DNA of 64,000 nt from Paraburkholderia sp. Tr-20389 (GTDB lineage: Bacteria; Pseudomonadota; Gammaproteobacteria; Burkholderiales; Burkholderiaceae), in contig NZ_JAAGPD010000058.1 in the NCBI RefSeq assembly GCF_017104565.1, forward strand, positions 1 to 64,000, read 5' to 3'. Below, one piece after another: positions 1-9,459 of the stretch (positions are counted from its first letter, which is position 1; the number at the start of each line of letters is the position of its first letter). The position numbers and the translations under genes are program-made. A model generated the notes under the pieces. The model searched no databases. It was not told where the DNA came from and saw only the letters and a list, made by a program, of their open reading frames with translations.

Positions 1-660
1 GCCCGAGACACCACCCGCCCCGTCCGGCGCACGCTGCGCAGCGCCTCCATCGCGCGCGCCGCCTGTCGGCCGCGCGCTCCCCTTCGCTTGCAACGACGTC
101 AGCGCCGTCGCGAGTTTGCGCCGCCCGCGCGCGAGCCGGGACATCACGGTGCCCACGGGCAGATCCGCGATCGTCGCGATCTCGCGATAACTCAGCTCTT
201 CCAGTTCGCGCAGGATCAGCACCTCGCGATATTCGACGGGCAGCTGTTCGAGCGCCTCGTGCACGAGCCGCGTGTCTTCTTCGCGGATCAGCAGCGCTTC
301 GGGGTCGGGCGAACCCGTGCTCCAGCCTTCGAACGACGCGTCGTCGAGGTTCTCGTCGAACTCGATCGTCGCGTTCACGCCGCCCGAGCGCCTGCGCCAT
401 TCCGTGTACCACGTGCGCCGCACGATCGCGAGCAGCCAGGGCCGCGCGGTCTCGCCGTGGAACGTGTCGAAGAAGCGGTATGCGCGCATGAACGCCTCCT
501 GCACGACGTCGTCGGCGTCGTGCCCATTGCCGCATAGCCAGCGCGCAAGGTTGTATGCGGCATCGAGATGCGGCAGCGCCATCTGCTGAAAGCGCAGACT
601 GCGCGCCGCCTCGGCGCGTGCGTCGCCACCTCTCGCCGCATGATTTCCGGTCTCATCCAC
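1..660 (-). CDS. ECF-type RNA polymerase sigma factor (3' end outside window)
   Basis: Alternative sigma factor that would direct RNA polymerase to a small regulon. The reading frame is open from the GTG at 660 to base 1, giving 220 codons with no stop, so the C-terminus lies outside the window. Region 2 is visible (NLARWLCGNGHDADDVVQEA, then the RAYRFFDTF and ARPWLLAIVRR stretches) and region 4 follows (EALEQLPVEYREVLILRE, then LSYREIATIADLPVGTVMSR, a typical helix-turn-helix). The GTG start is chosen because a GGAGG lies 6 nt upstream; a later ATG would cut into region 2. After region 4 there is an Ala/Gly/Arg-rich tail. The gene is divergent from the exported phosphoesterase/cupredoxin pair, a plausible target. 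Its anti-sigma factor would be expected to the left but is not in view. Confidence 0.88.
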   Translation of the reverse strand, partial: MDETGNHAARGGDARAEAARSLRFQQMALPHLDAAYNLARWLCGNGHDADDVVQEAFMRAYRFFDTFHGETARPWLLAIVRRTWYTEWRRRSGGVNATIEFDENLDDASFEGWSTGSPDPEALLIREEDTRLVHEALEQLPVEYREVLILRELEELSYREIATIADLPVGTVMSRLARGRRKLATALTSLQAKGSARPTGGARDGGAAQRAPDGAGGVSG

Positions 661-816
661 CGATCGCCTCCAGGCTTGCCCAGACTTCACGGCTGCAAAA
701 CCCATCTGCAATCCAGTTTATTCCCGGCTTTTGCGCATCCTGCAAAAAATAAATCCGGGAATAGAACGTGGCCCTGCGCAGTACCGCAGACGAGTCTCTA
801 ACTCGCGAGGACCATC

Positions 817-1710
817 ATGCAGAACAGTCTCAAATGTCTGAAGCGGCGCGATTTCCTGCGCCTTGCCGCAGTCGGCGGCGCGGCGTTCGCGTCGGCGTTG
901 CCCGGTTTCTCTTACGGACGCGACGACGATTTCTATTTCGTCCAGCTTTCGGATGCGCATTGGGGCTTCGAAGGCCCCGGCGTCAATCCTGATTCGAAAG
1001 GCACGCTGCCGAAGGCGATCGCCGCCGTGAACGCGCTGCCGTCGCCGCCCGATTTCGTGATCTTCACGGGCGACCTGACGCACACGACCGACGACACCGC
1101 GCTGCGTCACGAACGCATGCGCCAGTTCCAGCAGATCATCGCGCAACTGAAGGTGAAGCCGTTGTATCTGATGCCCGGCGAACACGACGCGAGCCTCGAT
1201 GCGGGCGCCGCCTATAAGGAGCACTTCGGCCAGACGCATTACACGTTCGATCACAAGGGCGTGCACTTCATCACGGTCGACAACGTGTCGGATCCGGCGG
1301 GCCGCGTCGGTGCCGAGCAGATCGCGTGGCTCGCCGACGATATCGACCGTCAGCCGCAGGACGCGCGCATCGTCGTGTTCACGCACCGGCCGCTGTTCGA
1401 TCTCGCGCCGCAGTGGGACTGGGCGACACGCGACGGCGCGCAGGTCATCGACGTGCTGAGCCGGCGCAAGAACGTGACGGTGTTCTACGGGCACATCCAT
1501 CAGGAACATCACATGGTGACGGGCAACATCGCGCATCACGCGGCACGCTCGCTGATGTTCCCGTTGCCGCCCGCGATGTCGCAGGACAAGAAGCTGCCCG
1601 TGCCGTGGGATGCGTCGGCGCCGTATCGGGGGCTGGGATGGCGGCAGGTGGAAGTCGCGCGCACGTCGGGCGCACTTGCGCTCAATGAAATGCCGATCAA
1701 GACGTCATAA
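817..1710 (+). CDS. Tat-exported calcineurin-like metallophosphoesterase
   Basis: Predicted periplasmic phosphoesterase of 297 aa. The N-terminus has a twin-arginine motif (KRRDFLRLA, residues 9-17) followed by a short hydrophobic stretch, so export in folded form is likely. Metallophosphoesterase motifs are in order: SDAH (45-48), GDLTH (85-89), GEHD (121-124, usually GNHD), FTHRP (189-192) and GHIHQEH (225-231). The Glu in place of the usual Asn of GNHD is odd, because that Asn normally contacts the second metal. The substrate cannot be told from sequence. The cupredoxin gene follows after 16 nt, so the two are probably co-transcribed, possibly under the divergent ECF sigma factor. Confidence 0.85.
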   Translation: MQNSLKCLKRRDFLRLAAVGGAAFASALPGFSYGRDDDFYFVQLSDAHWGFEGPGVNPDSKGTLPKAIAAVNALPSPPDFVIFTGDLTHTTDDTALRHERMRQFQQIIAQLKVKPLYLMPGEHDASLDAGAAYKEHFGQTHYTFDHKGVHFITVDNVSDPAGRVGAEQIAWLADDIDRQPQDARIVVFTHRPLFDLAPQWDWATRDGAQVIDVLSRRKNVTVFYGHIHQEHHMVTGNIAHHAARSLMFPLPPAMSQDKKLPVPWDASAPYRGLGWRQVEVARTSGALALNEMPIKTS

Positions 1711-1726
1711 CGGGGAGACCACCATC

Positions 1727-2104
1727 ATGCAAGCCTCTGCAATCGACAGAAAGCGGCGACGGCTCTTCACGCTCGCCGCGCTGGGCGCGGTATTGAGCGT
1801 GGCGGGACGTTTCGACGCGCGCGCCGCCGAGCCGCGCGTGATCAAGGTTCACGCACGCAAGTTCGTGTTCACGCCGAATCAGATCAAGCTCGCGCCGAAC
1901 GAGAACGTCGTATTCGAGCTGACCGCGCAGGACACGATCATGGGTTTCTCGATCCCGCAATACAACGTGCGCGCCGACGTACCGCCCGGAGCCGTCGTGC
2001 GTCTGCCGGCGCAGGCCGGCGCGGCGGGCACCGTCGATTTTCTGTGCGACATCTTCTGCGGATCGGGGCACGAGACGATGAGCGGAACGATCGTCGTGGG
2101 CTGA
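1727..2104 (+). CDS. Exported cupredoxin with CuA-like motif lacking the first His ligand
   Basis: Small exported cupredoxin of 125 aa. An Arg-rich N-terminus (KRRRLFTLAALG) and an ARAAEP cleavage region suggest a signal peptide, possibly Tat-type. The C-terminal loop CDIFCGSGHETM (C107, C111, H115, M118) matches the cytochrome oxidase subunit II/N2O reductase CuA loop. In those families an upstream His lies in a V-I-H-G-F-S-I-P type segment; here the segment reads TIMGFSIP with Met72 at that place. The copper site is therefore probably altered, perhaps mononuclear. The ATG at 1727 is preceded by GGGGAG. A longer in-frame reading from 1610 overlaps the previous gene and was rejected. A periplasmic copper or electron-transfer role is inferred. 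Confidence 0.82.
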   Translation: MQASAIDRKRRRLFTLAALGAVLSVAGRFDARAAEPRVIKVHARKFVFTPNQIKLAPNENVVFELTAQDTIMGFSIPQYNVRADVPPGAVVRLPAQAGAAGTVDFLCDIFCGSGHETMSGTIVVG

Positions 2105-2113
2105 TTCAACGGC

Positions 2114-3025
2114 TCACGACGCGTTTGCCCAATAGTCCTTTCGCGCATAGACCTCTTTCAGATAGTCGATGAAATAGCGCACTTTCGCGGGGACATAGCG
2201 CTGCTGCGGATACACGGCGAGGATGTCGTAATCGGGCAGCGCGTATTCGTCGAGAACGGTTTCGAGCTCGCCGCGCGCGAGTTGCTGATCGATTTCCCAT
2301 GTCGAACGCCAGCCAAGCCCGAGCCCTTCCGACACCCAGCGGTGCAGCAGTTCGCCGTCATTGCAATCGAGCGTCCCGCTCACGCGGACCGTCGTCAGCT
2401 TGCCGTTGCGCCGGAAATACCAGCCGCGGTTCTGGCCGCCCTGCAGGTTGAACGCGAAACAGTTGTGACCCGGCAGGTCTTCGAGCGTCTTCGGCTTGCC
2501 GTGCTTGCGGAAATATTCCGGCGTACCGCACACGACGCGCCGGTTGGTCGCGAGCTTCACCGCGACGAAGTTCGGATCGACGGCGCCGCCGATGCGAATC
2601 GACAGGTCGTAGCCCTCGCGCACCAGATCGACCACACGGTCGGTCAGATTGAACGACACCTGCAACTCCGGCTTGTCCTTCAGGAATTCCGGCGCGAGCG
2701 GAGCGACGTGCTTGCGCCCAAAGGCGGCGGGCGCCGACACGATCAGGTGCCCGTTCACCGAGCGCCGGCCCGCCATCAGCTCGTTTTCCGCCTGATCCCA
2801 TTCGCTGAGCAGCCCGCGGCAGCGTTCGAGAAACGCCGCGCCTTCTTCGCTGACCACGAGGCGCCGCGTCGAACGGTACATCAGCTTGACGCCGAGACGC
2901 TTTTCGAGCGCGTCGATCCGGCGCCCGAGTATCACGGGCGACACACCCTCTTCGAGCGCCGCCGCCGCCAGGCTGCCTGCGTCGGCAACGCGCACGAACG
3001 TTTCGATCTGTTTGAAGCGATCCAT
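2114..3025 (-). CDS. LysR-family regulator, divergent from gcl
   Basis: 303-aa transcription factor with an N-terminal winged helix-turn-helix (MDRFKQIETFVRVADAGSL, then ALEEGVSPVILGRRIDALE) and a LysR substrate-binding domain extending to the C-terminus (VDLVREGYDLSIRIG, then VSEGLGLGWRSTWEID). The start at 3025 is the canonical LysR beginning; the frame stays open further upstream but that reading runs through the promoter region. Its divergent position 184 bp from gcl suggests that it controls the glyoxylate operon, with an intermediate of glyoxylate, glycolate or allantoin metabolism as possible effector. That assignment rests on position only. Two dyads lie in the shared intergenic region. 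Confidence 0.85.
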   Translation of the reverse strand: MDRFKQIETFVRVADAGSLAAAALEEGVSPVILGRRIDALEKRLGVKLMYRSTRRLVVSEEGAAFLERCRGLLSEWDQAENELMAGRRSVNGHLIVSAPAAFGRKHVAPLAPEFLKDKPELQVSFNLTDRVVDLVREGYDLSIRIGGAVDPNFVAVKLATNRRVVCGTPEYFRKHGKPKTLEDLPGHNCFAFNLQGGQNRGWYFRRNGKLTTVRVSGTLDCNDGELLHRWVSEGLGLGWRSTWEIDQQLARGELETVLDEYALPDYDILAVYPQQRYVPAKVRYFIDYLKEVYARKDYWANAS

Positions 3026-3095
3026 CCTTGTCTCCTCGGCCTGAGCGGCTCCCGGCTGCTTCCGGCGGCGTCGCGCGAAGCCGCGCCCCGCCTGC

Positions 3096-3119
3096 ATTCC
3101 ATACTTTTTGTTTTGGAAT
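3096..3119. promoter_or_regulatory. Dyad ATTCCA-N12-TGGAAT, candidate LysR operator
   Basis: A perfect 6-bp inverted repeat around an AT-rich centre lies in the LysR/gcl intergenic region, 71 bp from the LysR start and about 90 bp from gcl. Size and placement fit a LysR-type operator. No family consensus for this regulator is known to me, so this is a candidate only. Confidence 0.4.
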
Positions 3120-3162
3120 AAGCGACCGTGGATGATCTTATCAAACCTTAGATGCCGTCTTA

Positions 3163-3196
3163 AAGTCTGTCCAACACCAATCCGCTTTACAGACTT
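3163..3196. promoter_or_regulatory. Perfect 8-bp inverted repeat AAGTCTGT-N18-ACAGACTT before gcl
   Basis: The repeat ends 13 nt before the gcl ATG and abuts its ribosome-binding site (CCAGGAG). It could be a second operator or, in the mRNA, a stem next to the ribosome-binding site. The sequence does not decide between these. Confidence 0.4.
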
Positions 3197-3209
3197 CCAG
3201 GAGACATTC

Positions 3210-4985
<1,776 letters not shown>

Positions 4986-5094
4986 TCTCCGCCGTATCCC
5001 CTTCACCCGGATGGGTGCGCTTCTCACGAAGCGCATCCGTCCGCGTCACGCTGTTCACGCCGTTCAATTTGACCGACCAGAGAGAAAAAGCAAC

Positions 5095-5895
5095 ATGCCG
5101 AAATTTGCCGCGAATCTCACGATGCTGTTCAACGAAGTCCCGTTCCTCGACCGCTTTGCAGCGGCCGCCGACGCGGGCTTCGACGCCGTCGAATTTCTGT
5201 TCCCCTACCCGTACCAGATCGCCGAACTATCCGAGCGTCTCGAGCAGAACAAGCTGAAGCTGGTGCTGCACAACCTGCCCGCCGGCAACTGGGAAGCGGG
5301 CGAACGCGGTATCGCGTCGCTGCCGGATCGCGTGACCGAGTTCCAGGAAGGCGTCGGCCGCGCAATCGAATACGCGAAGGCGCTGAAGGTGCCGCAACTG
5401 AACTGCCTCGTCGGCATTCCGAAGAACGTCGAGGCCGACAAGGCCCGCGCGACGATCGTCGACAACCTGCGCTTCGCTGCTGCCGCGCTGAAGAAAGAAG
5501 GCATCCGGCTGCTGGTCGAGCCGTGCAACTCGTACGACATTCCGGGCTTCGCGCTGAACCGTTCGTCGGAAGGACTCGACGTGATTCAGGCCGTCGGTTC
5601 CGACAACCTGTTCCTGCAATACGACATCTATCACATGCAACGGATGGAAGGCGAACTCGCCGCGACGATCAAGAAGCACTTCGCGCAGATCGCCCACATC
5701 CAGCTCGCCGACAACCCGGGTCGCAACGAGCCGGGCACGGGCGAAATCAACTATCCGTTCCTGTTCGATCTGCTCGATTCGCTCGGCTATCAGGGCTACG
5801 TCGGCTGCGAGTACAAGCCGCGCACGACGACGGCGGAAGGCCTCGGCTGGCTGGAAAGCGTGGCGGGCGTGAAGCGCGCGCATGCATCGGCCTGA
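5095..5895 (+). CDS. hyi: Hydroxypyruvate isomerase
   Basis: 266-aa TIM-barrel isomerase that interconverts hydroxypyruvate and tartronate semialdehyde. Family segments are visible: MPKFAANLTMLFNEVPFLDR at the start, LVEPCNSYDIPGF with E142, the YDIYHMQRMEG stretch, and GCEYKP with E239. These two Glu are the expected metal/catalytic residues of the family. The start at 5095 is supported by homology at the first residue; the ribosome-binding site is weak (AGAGAGAAAA). It lies between gcl and glxR, which supports a role in glyoxylate use through the glycerate pathway. Confidence 0.94.
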   Translation: MPKFAANLTMLFNEVPFLDRFAAAADAGFDAVEFLFPYPYQIAELSERLEQNKLKLVLHNLPAGNWEAGERGIASLPDRVTEFQEGVGRAIEYAKALKVPQLNCLVGIPKNVEADKARATIVDNLRFAAAALKKEGIRLLVEPCNSYDIPGFALNRSSEGLDVIQAVGSDNLFLQYDIYHMQRMEGELAATIKKHFAQIAHIQLADNPGRNEPGTGEINYPFLFDLLDSLGYQGYVGCEYKPRTTTAEGLGWLESVAGVKRAHASA

Positions 5896-5965
5896 CGCGG
5901 CCCGCTGATTCCAGCGACATCGCATACGAGCACATTTCGAACCTCATCAACTGGAGACTTACTCA

Positions 5966-6874
5966 ATGGCAAAGATCGGTTTCATCGGCCTCGGCATCAT
6001 GGGCGCGCACATGGCGCGCAACCTCATCAAGGGCGGCCACGCGCTGGTCGTGAACGGCGCGTACCCGGTGCCGGAAGATCTCGCCAGGACGACGACCGTC
6101 GTCGCCGATTCGACGGCTGTCGCGCAGGCTGCAGACATCGTCGTGATCATGGTTCCCGACACGCCCGACGTCGCGAATGTGCTGTTCGCCGATGACGGCG
6201 TCGCGAAGGGCCTGACAAAGGGCAAGCTCGTGATCGACATGAGCTCGATCTCGCCGCTCGATACGCAAGCGTTCGCGAAGAAGATCAACGAGCTGGACTG
6301 CGACTATCTGGACGCGCCTGTTTCCGGCGGCGAAATCGGCGCGCGCGATGCGACGCTGACGATCATGGTCGGCGGCCCGCAGAAGTCGTTCGATCTCGCC
6401 AAGCCGCTGTTCGATTTGATGGGCAAGAACATTTCGCTGATCGGCGACAACGGTGCGGGTCAAACGTGCAAGGTCGCGAACCAGATCATCGTCGCGCTGA
6501 ACATCGAGGCTGTCGCCGAAGCGCTGCTTTTCGCGGCACGTTCGGGCGCCGACCCGGAGCGCGTGCGCAAGGCATTGATGGGCGGCTTCGCGTCGTCGCG
6601 CATTCTCGAAGTGCATGGCGAGCGCATGACGAAGCGCACGTTCAACCCGGGCTTCCGGATCGAACTGCACCAGAAGGATCTGAACCTCGCACTCGACGGC
6701 GCGCGCAAGCTCGGCATTGCACTGCCCCATACCGCTAGCGCGCAGCAGTTGTTCAGTGTCTGCGCGGCGAACGGCGGCAAGGCATGGGATCACTCGGCGA
6801 TGGTCCGCGCGCTCGAAATCATGGCGAATTTTGAAGTGGCGCAGGCGCCGGCAGCCGATCAGAAGGCTGCTTGA
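5966..6874 (+). CDS. glxR: 2-hydroxy-3-oxopropionate (tartronate semialdehyde) reductase
   Basis: Reduces tartronate semialdehyde to D-glycerate with NAD(P)H, the last step of the glyoxylate-to-glycerate route in this operon. The 302-aa protein belongs to the beta-hydroxyacid dehydrogenase family. The N-terminal Rossmann motif is IGFIGLGIMGAHMARN (4-19), the substrate motif DAPVSGGEIGA is at 116-126, and the catalytic Lys is in GAGQTCKVANQ (K169). A GGAGAC precedes the ATG by 9 nt. It lies 70 nt after hyi on the same strand. The E. coli enzymes GarR/GlxR are close in length. Confidence 0.94.
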   Translation: MAKIGFIGLGIMGAHMARNLIKGGHALVVNGAYPVPEDLARTTTVVADSTAVAQAADIVVIMVPDTPDVANVLFADDGVAKGLTKGKLVIDMSSISPLDTQAFAKKINELDCDYLDAPVSGGEIGARDATLTIMVGGPQKSFDLAKPLFDLMGKNISLIGDNGAGQTCKVANQIIVALNIEAVAEALLFAARSGADPERVRKALMGGFASSRILEVHGERMTKRTFNPGFRIELHQKDLNLALDGARKLGIALPHTASAQQLFSVCAANGGKAWDHSAMVRALEIMANFEVAQAPAADQKAA

Positions 6875-6899
6875 GGCAGGGGTATTCAACGCAACAAAG

Positions 6900-6924
6900 G
6901 CTGCCGTGACGGGTTCACGGCGGC
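6900..6924 (+). terminator. Hairpin after glxR
   Basis: A 10-bp stem (GCTGCCGTGA with TCACGGCGGC, one G-T pair, 5-nt loop) begins 25 nt after the glxR stop. No T-tract follows, so it is a possible terminator or an mRNA 3' stabiliser. A second perfect 9-bp stem (TGTCGCTCT/AGAGCGACA) lies at 6979-7002. Confidence 0.4.
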
Positions 6925-7095
6925 ACGCAGGTGGGGCGCCTGGTCCGGCGCGCGGCACGCATCGGATCGGGCAAATCATGTCGCTCTGGGCTGAGAGCGA
7001 CAAGTGGGGTCCGCAGCGGCACCCGGCGATGCCGGGGAAGCCTTGGTCGGTCAGACGTCATCGTCGGGTGTCCTGCTGTCGGATTCGGTTTTGAT

Positions 7096-7860
7096 TTTTG
7101 TCTGCGACGCTAGTCGCCATCCTGGTTCTTTTGCTGGCGGCGCCTTTTTTTTGCTGGCATCCGCGATTTCATGTCGGTGTTCAGGCGTTGCCCCTGTGCG
7201 GGGCGGCACTTACTTTCTTTGCCGCCGCAAAGAAAGTAAGCAAAGAAAGCGGGCTAACCCCGCCAGTGCTAGTCGTTGCCTGCGGGCCCCCAACGGGTCC
7301 CGCACTCCACACGGCAACACATTGTGTTGCGCCCGTTGCCAGCGCCTCGAGCCGGCGCATCACCCACTCCAATCACCCGCAGGCAGCCAGCGGCAGCGAC
7401 CCGTCCGCGCCGCCCAGGTGGCAAACGGTGTGTAGCTTGTCGCGCCGTATGCGTTAGCTCTCCTACGACACCGATCTGCTTTCCAGTCCGGAGTGGTGCA
7501 CTTCGATCGCGACGGTCTACACACAGTTTGCCACCTGGGCGGCGGTGGACTTCCTGGTAACGCGGGCCGTGACGCGGGAGCGTGAAGCGGGTGATGCGTG
7601 AGTGAGCACGCTGGCAACGGGCGCGAACAAGCACGTTGCCGCGTGGAGTGCGGGACCCGGTGGGGGCCCGCAGGCAACGACTAGCACTGGCGGGGTTAGC
7701 CCGCTTTCTTTGCTTACTTTCTTTGCGGCGGCAAAGAAAGTAAGTGCCGCCCCGCACAGGGGCAACGCCTGAACTACGAAGGCAAATCGCGGACGCCAGC
7801 GAAAATAAGGCGCCGCCAGCAAAAAACCCAGAATAGCGACTAGCGTCGCAGACAAAAAAA
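7096..7860. repeat. Large inverted-repeat element, two arms of about 340 bp
   Basis: The 989-bp gap between the convergent glxR and dehydrogenase genes is filled mostly by two inverted copies of one sequence. Arm 1 is about 7096-7435 and arm 2 about 7515-7860. Bases 7179-7292 are the exact reverse complement of 7661-7774 (114 bp). Each arm holds its own perfect hairpin of 14 bp (CTTACTTTCTTTGC/GCAAAGAAAGTAAG, at 7209-7240 and 7713-7744). Homology fades to patches toward the centre but returns at a GCCACCTGGGCGGC-type segment. Frames of about 110-120 codons beginning MSATLVAIL run into both arms; the shared sequence explains both, and they are not called as genes. From memory, similar sequences occur many times in Paraburkholderia genomes; this was not checked. 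Confidence 0.85.
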
Positions 7861-7863
7861 CCG

Positions 7864-9126
7864 CTATTTCGCGTAAGAAATCCGATAAATAGCACCTGCA
7901 TAATCATCGGACACCAACAACGACCCATCCTGCAACTGCTGCACATCGACGGGCCGCCCCATGTATTCCCCATTCGGCGTGAGCCACCCTTCCGCAAACA
8001 CCTCTGTCTCCCCGACAGAGCCATCATCCTTGACAGCCGTGTACATGATACGAGCGCCGATCGGCTTCGTGCGATTCCACGACCCATGCTCCGCATCGAA
8101 AATGCCGCCCCGATACTTCTCCGGGAACATCTTCCCGGTATAGAACGACATGCCGAGATCGGCCGCATGCGCCGCATACTCGACGGCCGGAAACACGGCG
8201 CCCGCCGGCGGCGTGTCGTTCTTGTACTCTTCCGTGCGCACCTTGCCGCCGCCATACCACGGGAAACCGTAGTTCGCGCCCGCCTTCGTCGCGTGATTCA
8301 GTTCGCCCGGCGGGATGTCGTCGCCCATGCCGTCCACCTGGTTGTCGGTGAACCACAGCGTCTTGTCCTTCGGATTGAAATCGAGGCCCACCGAATTGCG
8401 CACGCCATGCGCAAACACTTCGCGGTTCTTGCCGTTCTGATCGAGGCGGATGATGCCCGCCAGACCATTGCGGTCGAGTTCGGCGAGCTTGTCCTTGGGC
8501 GGCACGTTCCAGGGCTGCCCCAACGCGATATACAACTTCTTGTCGGGGCCGACGCGGCAGTAGCGCGCGCCATGATTGAAGCTCTCGAACTGTGTCGGAA
8601 TCAGCTTGCCCTGCGGCACGACGACGGCGGCGGCAACGTCCGGGCCGCCCTCGCCGAAGAACTGCGCGGCGGGAAACGCCAGCACGCGATTCTGTTCGAC
8701 GATGTACAACACGCCATCCGGCGAGAAGCACACGCCATTGGGCACCTTGAACGTAACGGAACTCGCGAACTGCACGACGTCGTCCGCGACACGCCGCTTG
8801 GTCCGGTCCGTCACCTGCCACACGCGATCCCTGCGCGTGCCGACGAACACCACACCCGTCGACGGCTCGATCGCCATCGCGCGCGCCTCCGGCACGACGG
8901 CGTAAAGCTCGATCTTGAAGCCAGGCGGCAGCTTGATTGCCTTCAGGTTCTCGCGCAGCGCATCCGCACGCGCGCCCGTCTGAGGCACCGTTTCAGCAGG
9001 CCTGGTGTTGCCCGTGGTCTTGAAGTTCGACAGCGTCTGCACGTTGTCCTGCGCAGCCTGTGCTGCAGGAAACACAGCGAGCGCCACGCTGACGGCAAGC
9101 GGCAAGAGCTTCACGGATGCGTTCAT
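7864..9126 (-). CDS. Exported PQQ-dependent sugar dehydrogenase homologue (sorbosone dehydrogenase-like)
   Basis: 420-aa exported protein of the soluble glucose/sorbosone dehydrogenase beta-propeller family. The N-terminus (MNASVKLLPLAVSVALAVF, then PAAQAAQ) is a Sec signal peptide. Family segments include LPPGFKIELYA, GVVFVGTRRDRVWQV, NGVCFSPDGVLYIVEQNR, FAHGVRNSVGLDFNP, WFTDNQVDGMGDD and HGSWNRTKPIGARIMY. The likely role is periplasmic oxidation of a sugar or aldose-type compound with PQQ; the substrate is unknown. The start at 9126 follows a GGAGACATCCG stretch. The stop lies only 4 nt from the outer end of the inverted-repeat element. It appears to be a single gene. Confidence 0.82.
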   Translation of the reverse strand: MNASVKLLPLAVSVALAVFPAAQAAQDNVQTLSNFKTTGNTRPAETVPQTGARADALRENLKAIKLPPGFKIELYAVVPEARAMAIEPSTGVVFVGTRRDRVWQVTDRTKRRVADDVVQFASSVTFKVPNGVCFSPDGVLYIVEQNRVLAFPAAQFFGEGGPDVAAAVVVPQGKLIPTQFESFNHGARYCRVGPDKKLYIALGQPWNVPPKDKLAELDRNGLAGIIRLDQNGKNREVFAHGVRNSVGLDFNPKDKTLWFTDNQVDGMGDDIPPGELNHATKAGANYGFPWYGGGKVRTEEYKNDTPPAGAVFPAVEYAAHAADLGMSFYTGKMFPEKYRGGIFDAEHGSWNRTKPIGARIMYTAVKDDGSVGETEVFAEGWLTPNGEYMGRPVDVQQLQDGSLLVSDDYAGAIYRISYAK

Positions 9127-9459
9127 CGGATGTCTCCTGGCATTCTGATGCGGTTCGTTGGACCTGCAACAACTGCAAAGACACGGACGTGACGGCTGCG
9201 GCAATCGCGTGACCAGCCGTTGCAAGAACAACGGAAACCTCATGCGATCCGATATGAAAGCTTGCCTGACGCAATGCAAAGCGCACGGCTCCAATCGTCT
9301 GGCTAATGACTGTTATAGACGATGTCGAGCCAAACGAAAGGACGAATGCCTGCACTGCGCGACGCGCGATGCAGGCATTCGTATCTTGAGAAGAAGAGGA
9401 AGAAGCGATGTATCCGGCGGGAGCCGTCGCTGTCGCGCCGCCCTTTCGAACGGAAAAAA
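9127..9459. other. Intergenic region between dehydrogenase and asparaginase
   Basis: 333 bp without a convincing gene. It holds the promoter and leader of the dehydrogenase gene (minus strand) and, near 9343-9381, a strong hairpin downstream of the asparaginase gene. Short frames here have no recognisable homology. Confidence 0.5.
9343..9381 (-). terminator. Perfect 12-bp hairpin downstream of the asparaginase gene
   Basis: CGAATGCCTGCA at 9343-9354 is the exact complement of TGCAGGCATTCG at 9370-9381, with a GC-rich 15-nt loop. On the minus strand it lies about 80 nt after the asparaginase stop and is followed by a T-rich run (TCCTTTCGTTT). It is a probable terminator separating this gene from the dehydrogenase gene. 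Confidence 0.5.

Noticed and set aside
7098-7855. Two protein genes (about 119 and 112 aa) running into the inverted-repeat arms
   Set aside because: Both frames come from the same inverted sequence, cross strong hairpins, and have no ribosome-binding site or family match; better explained as a repeat element.
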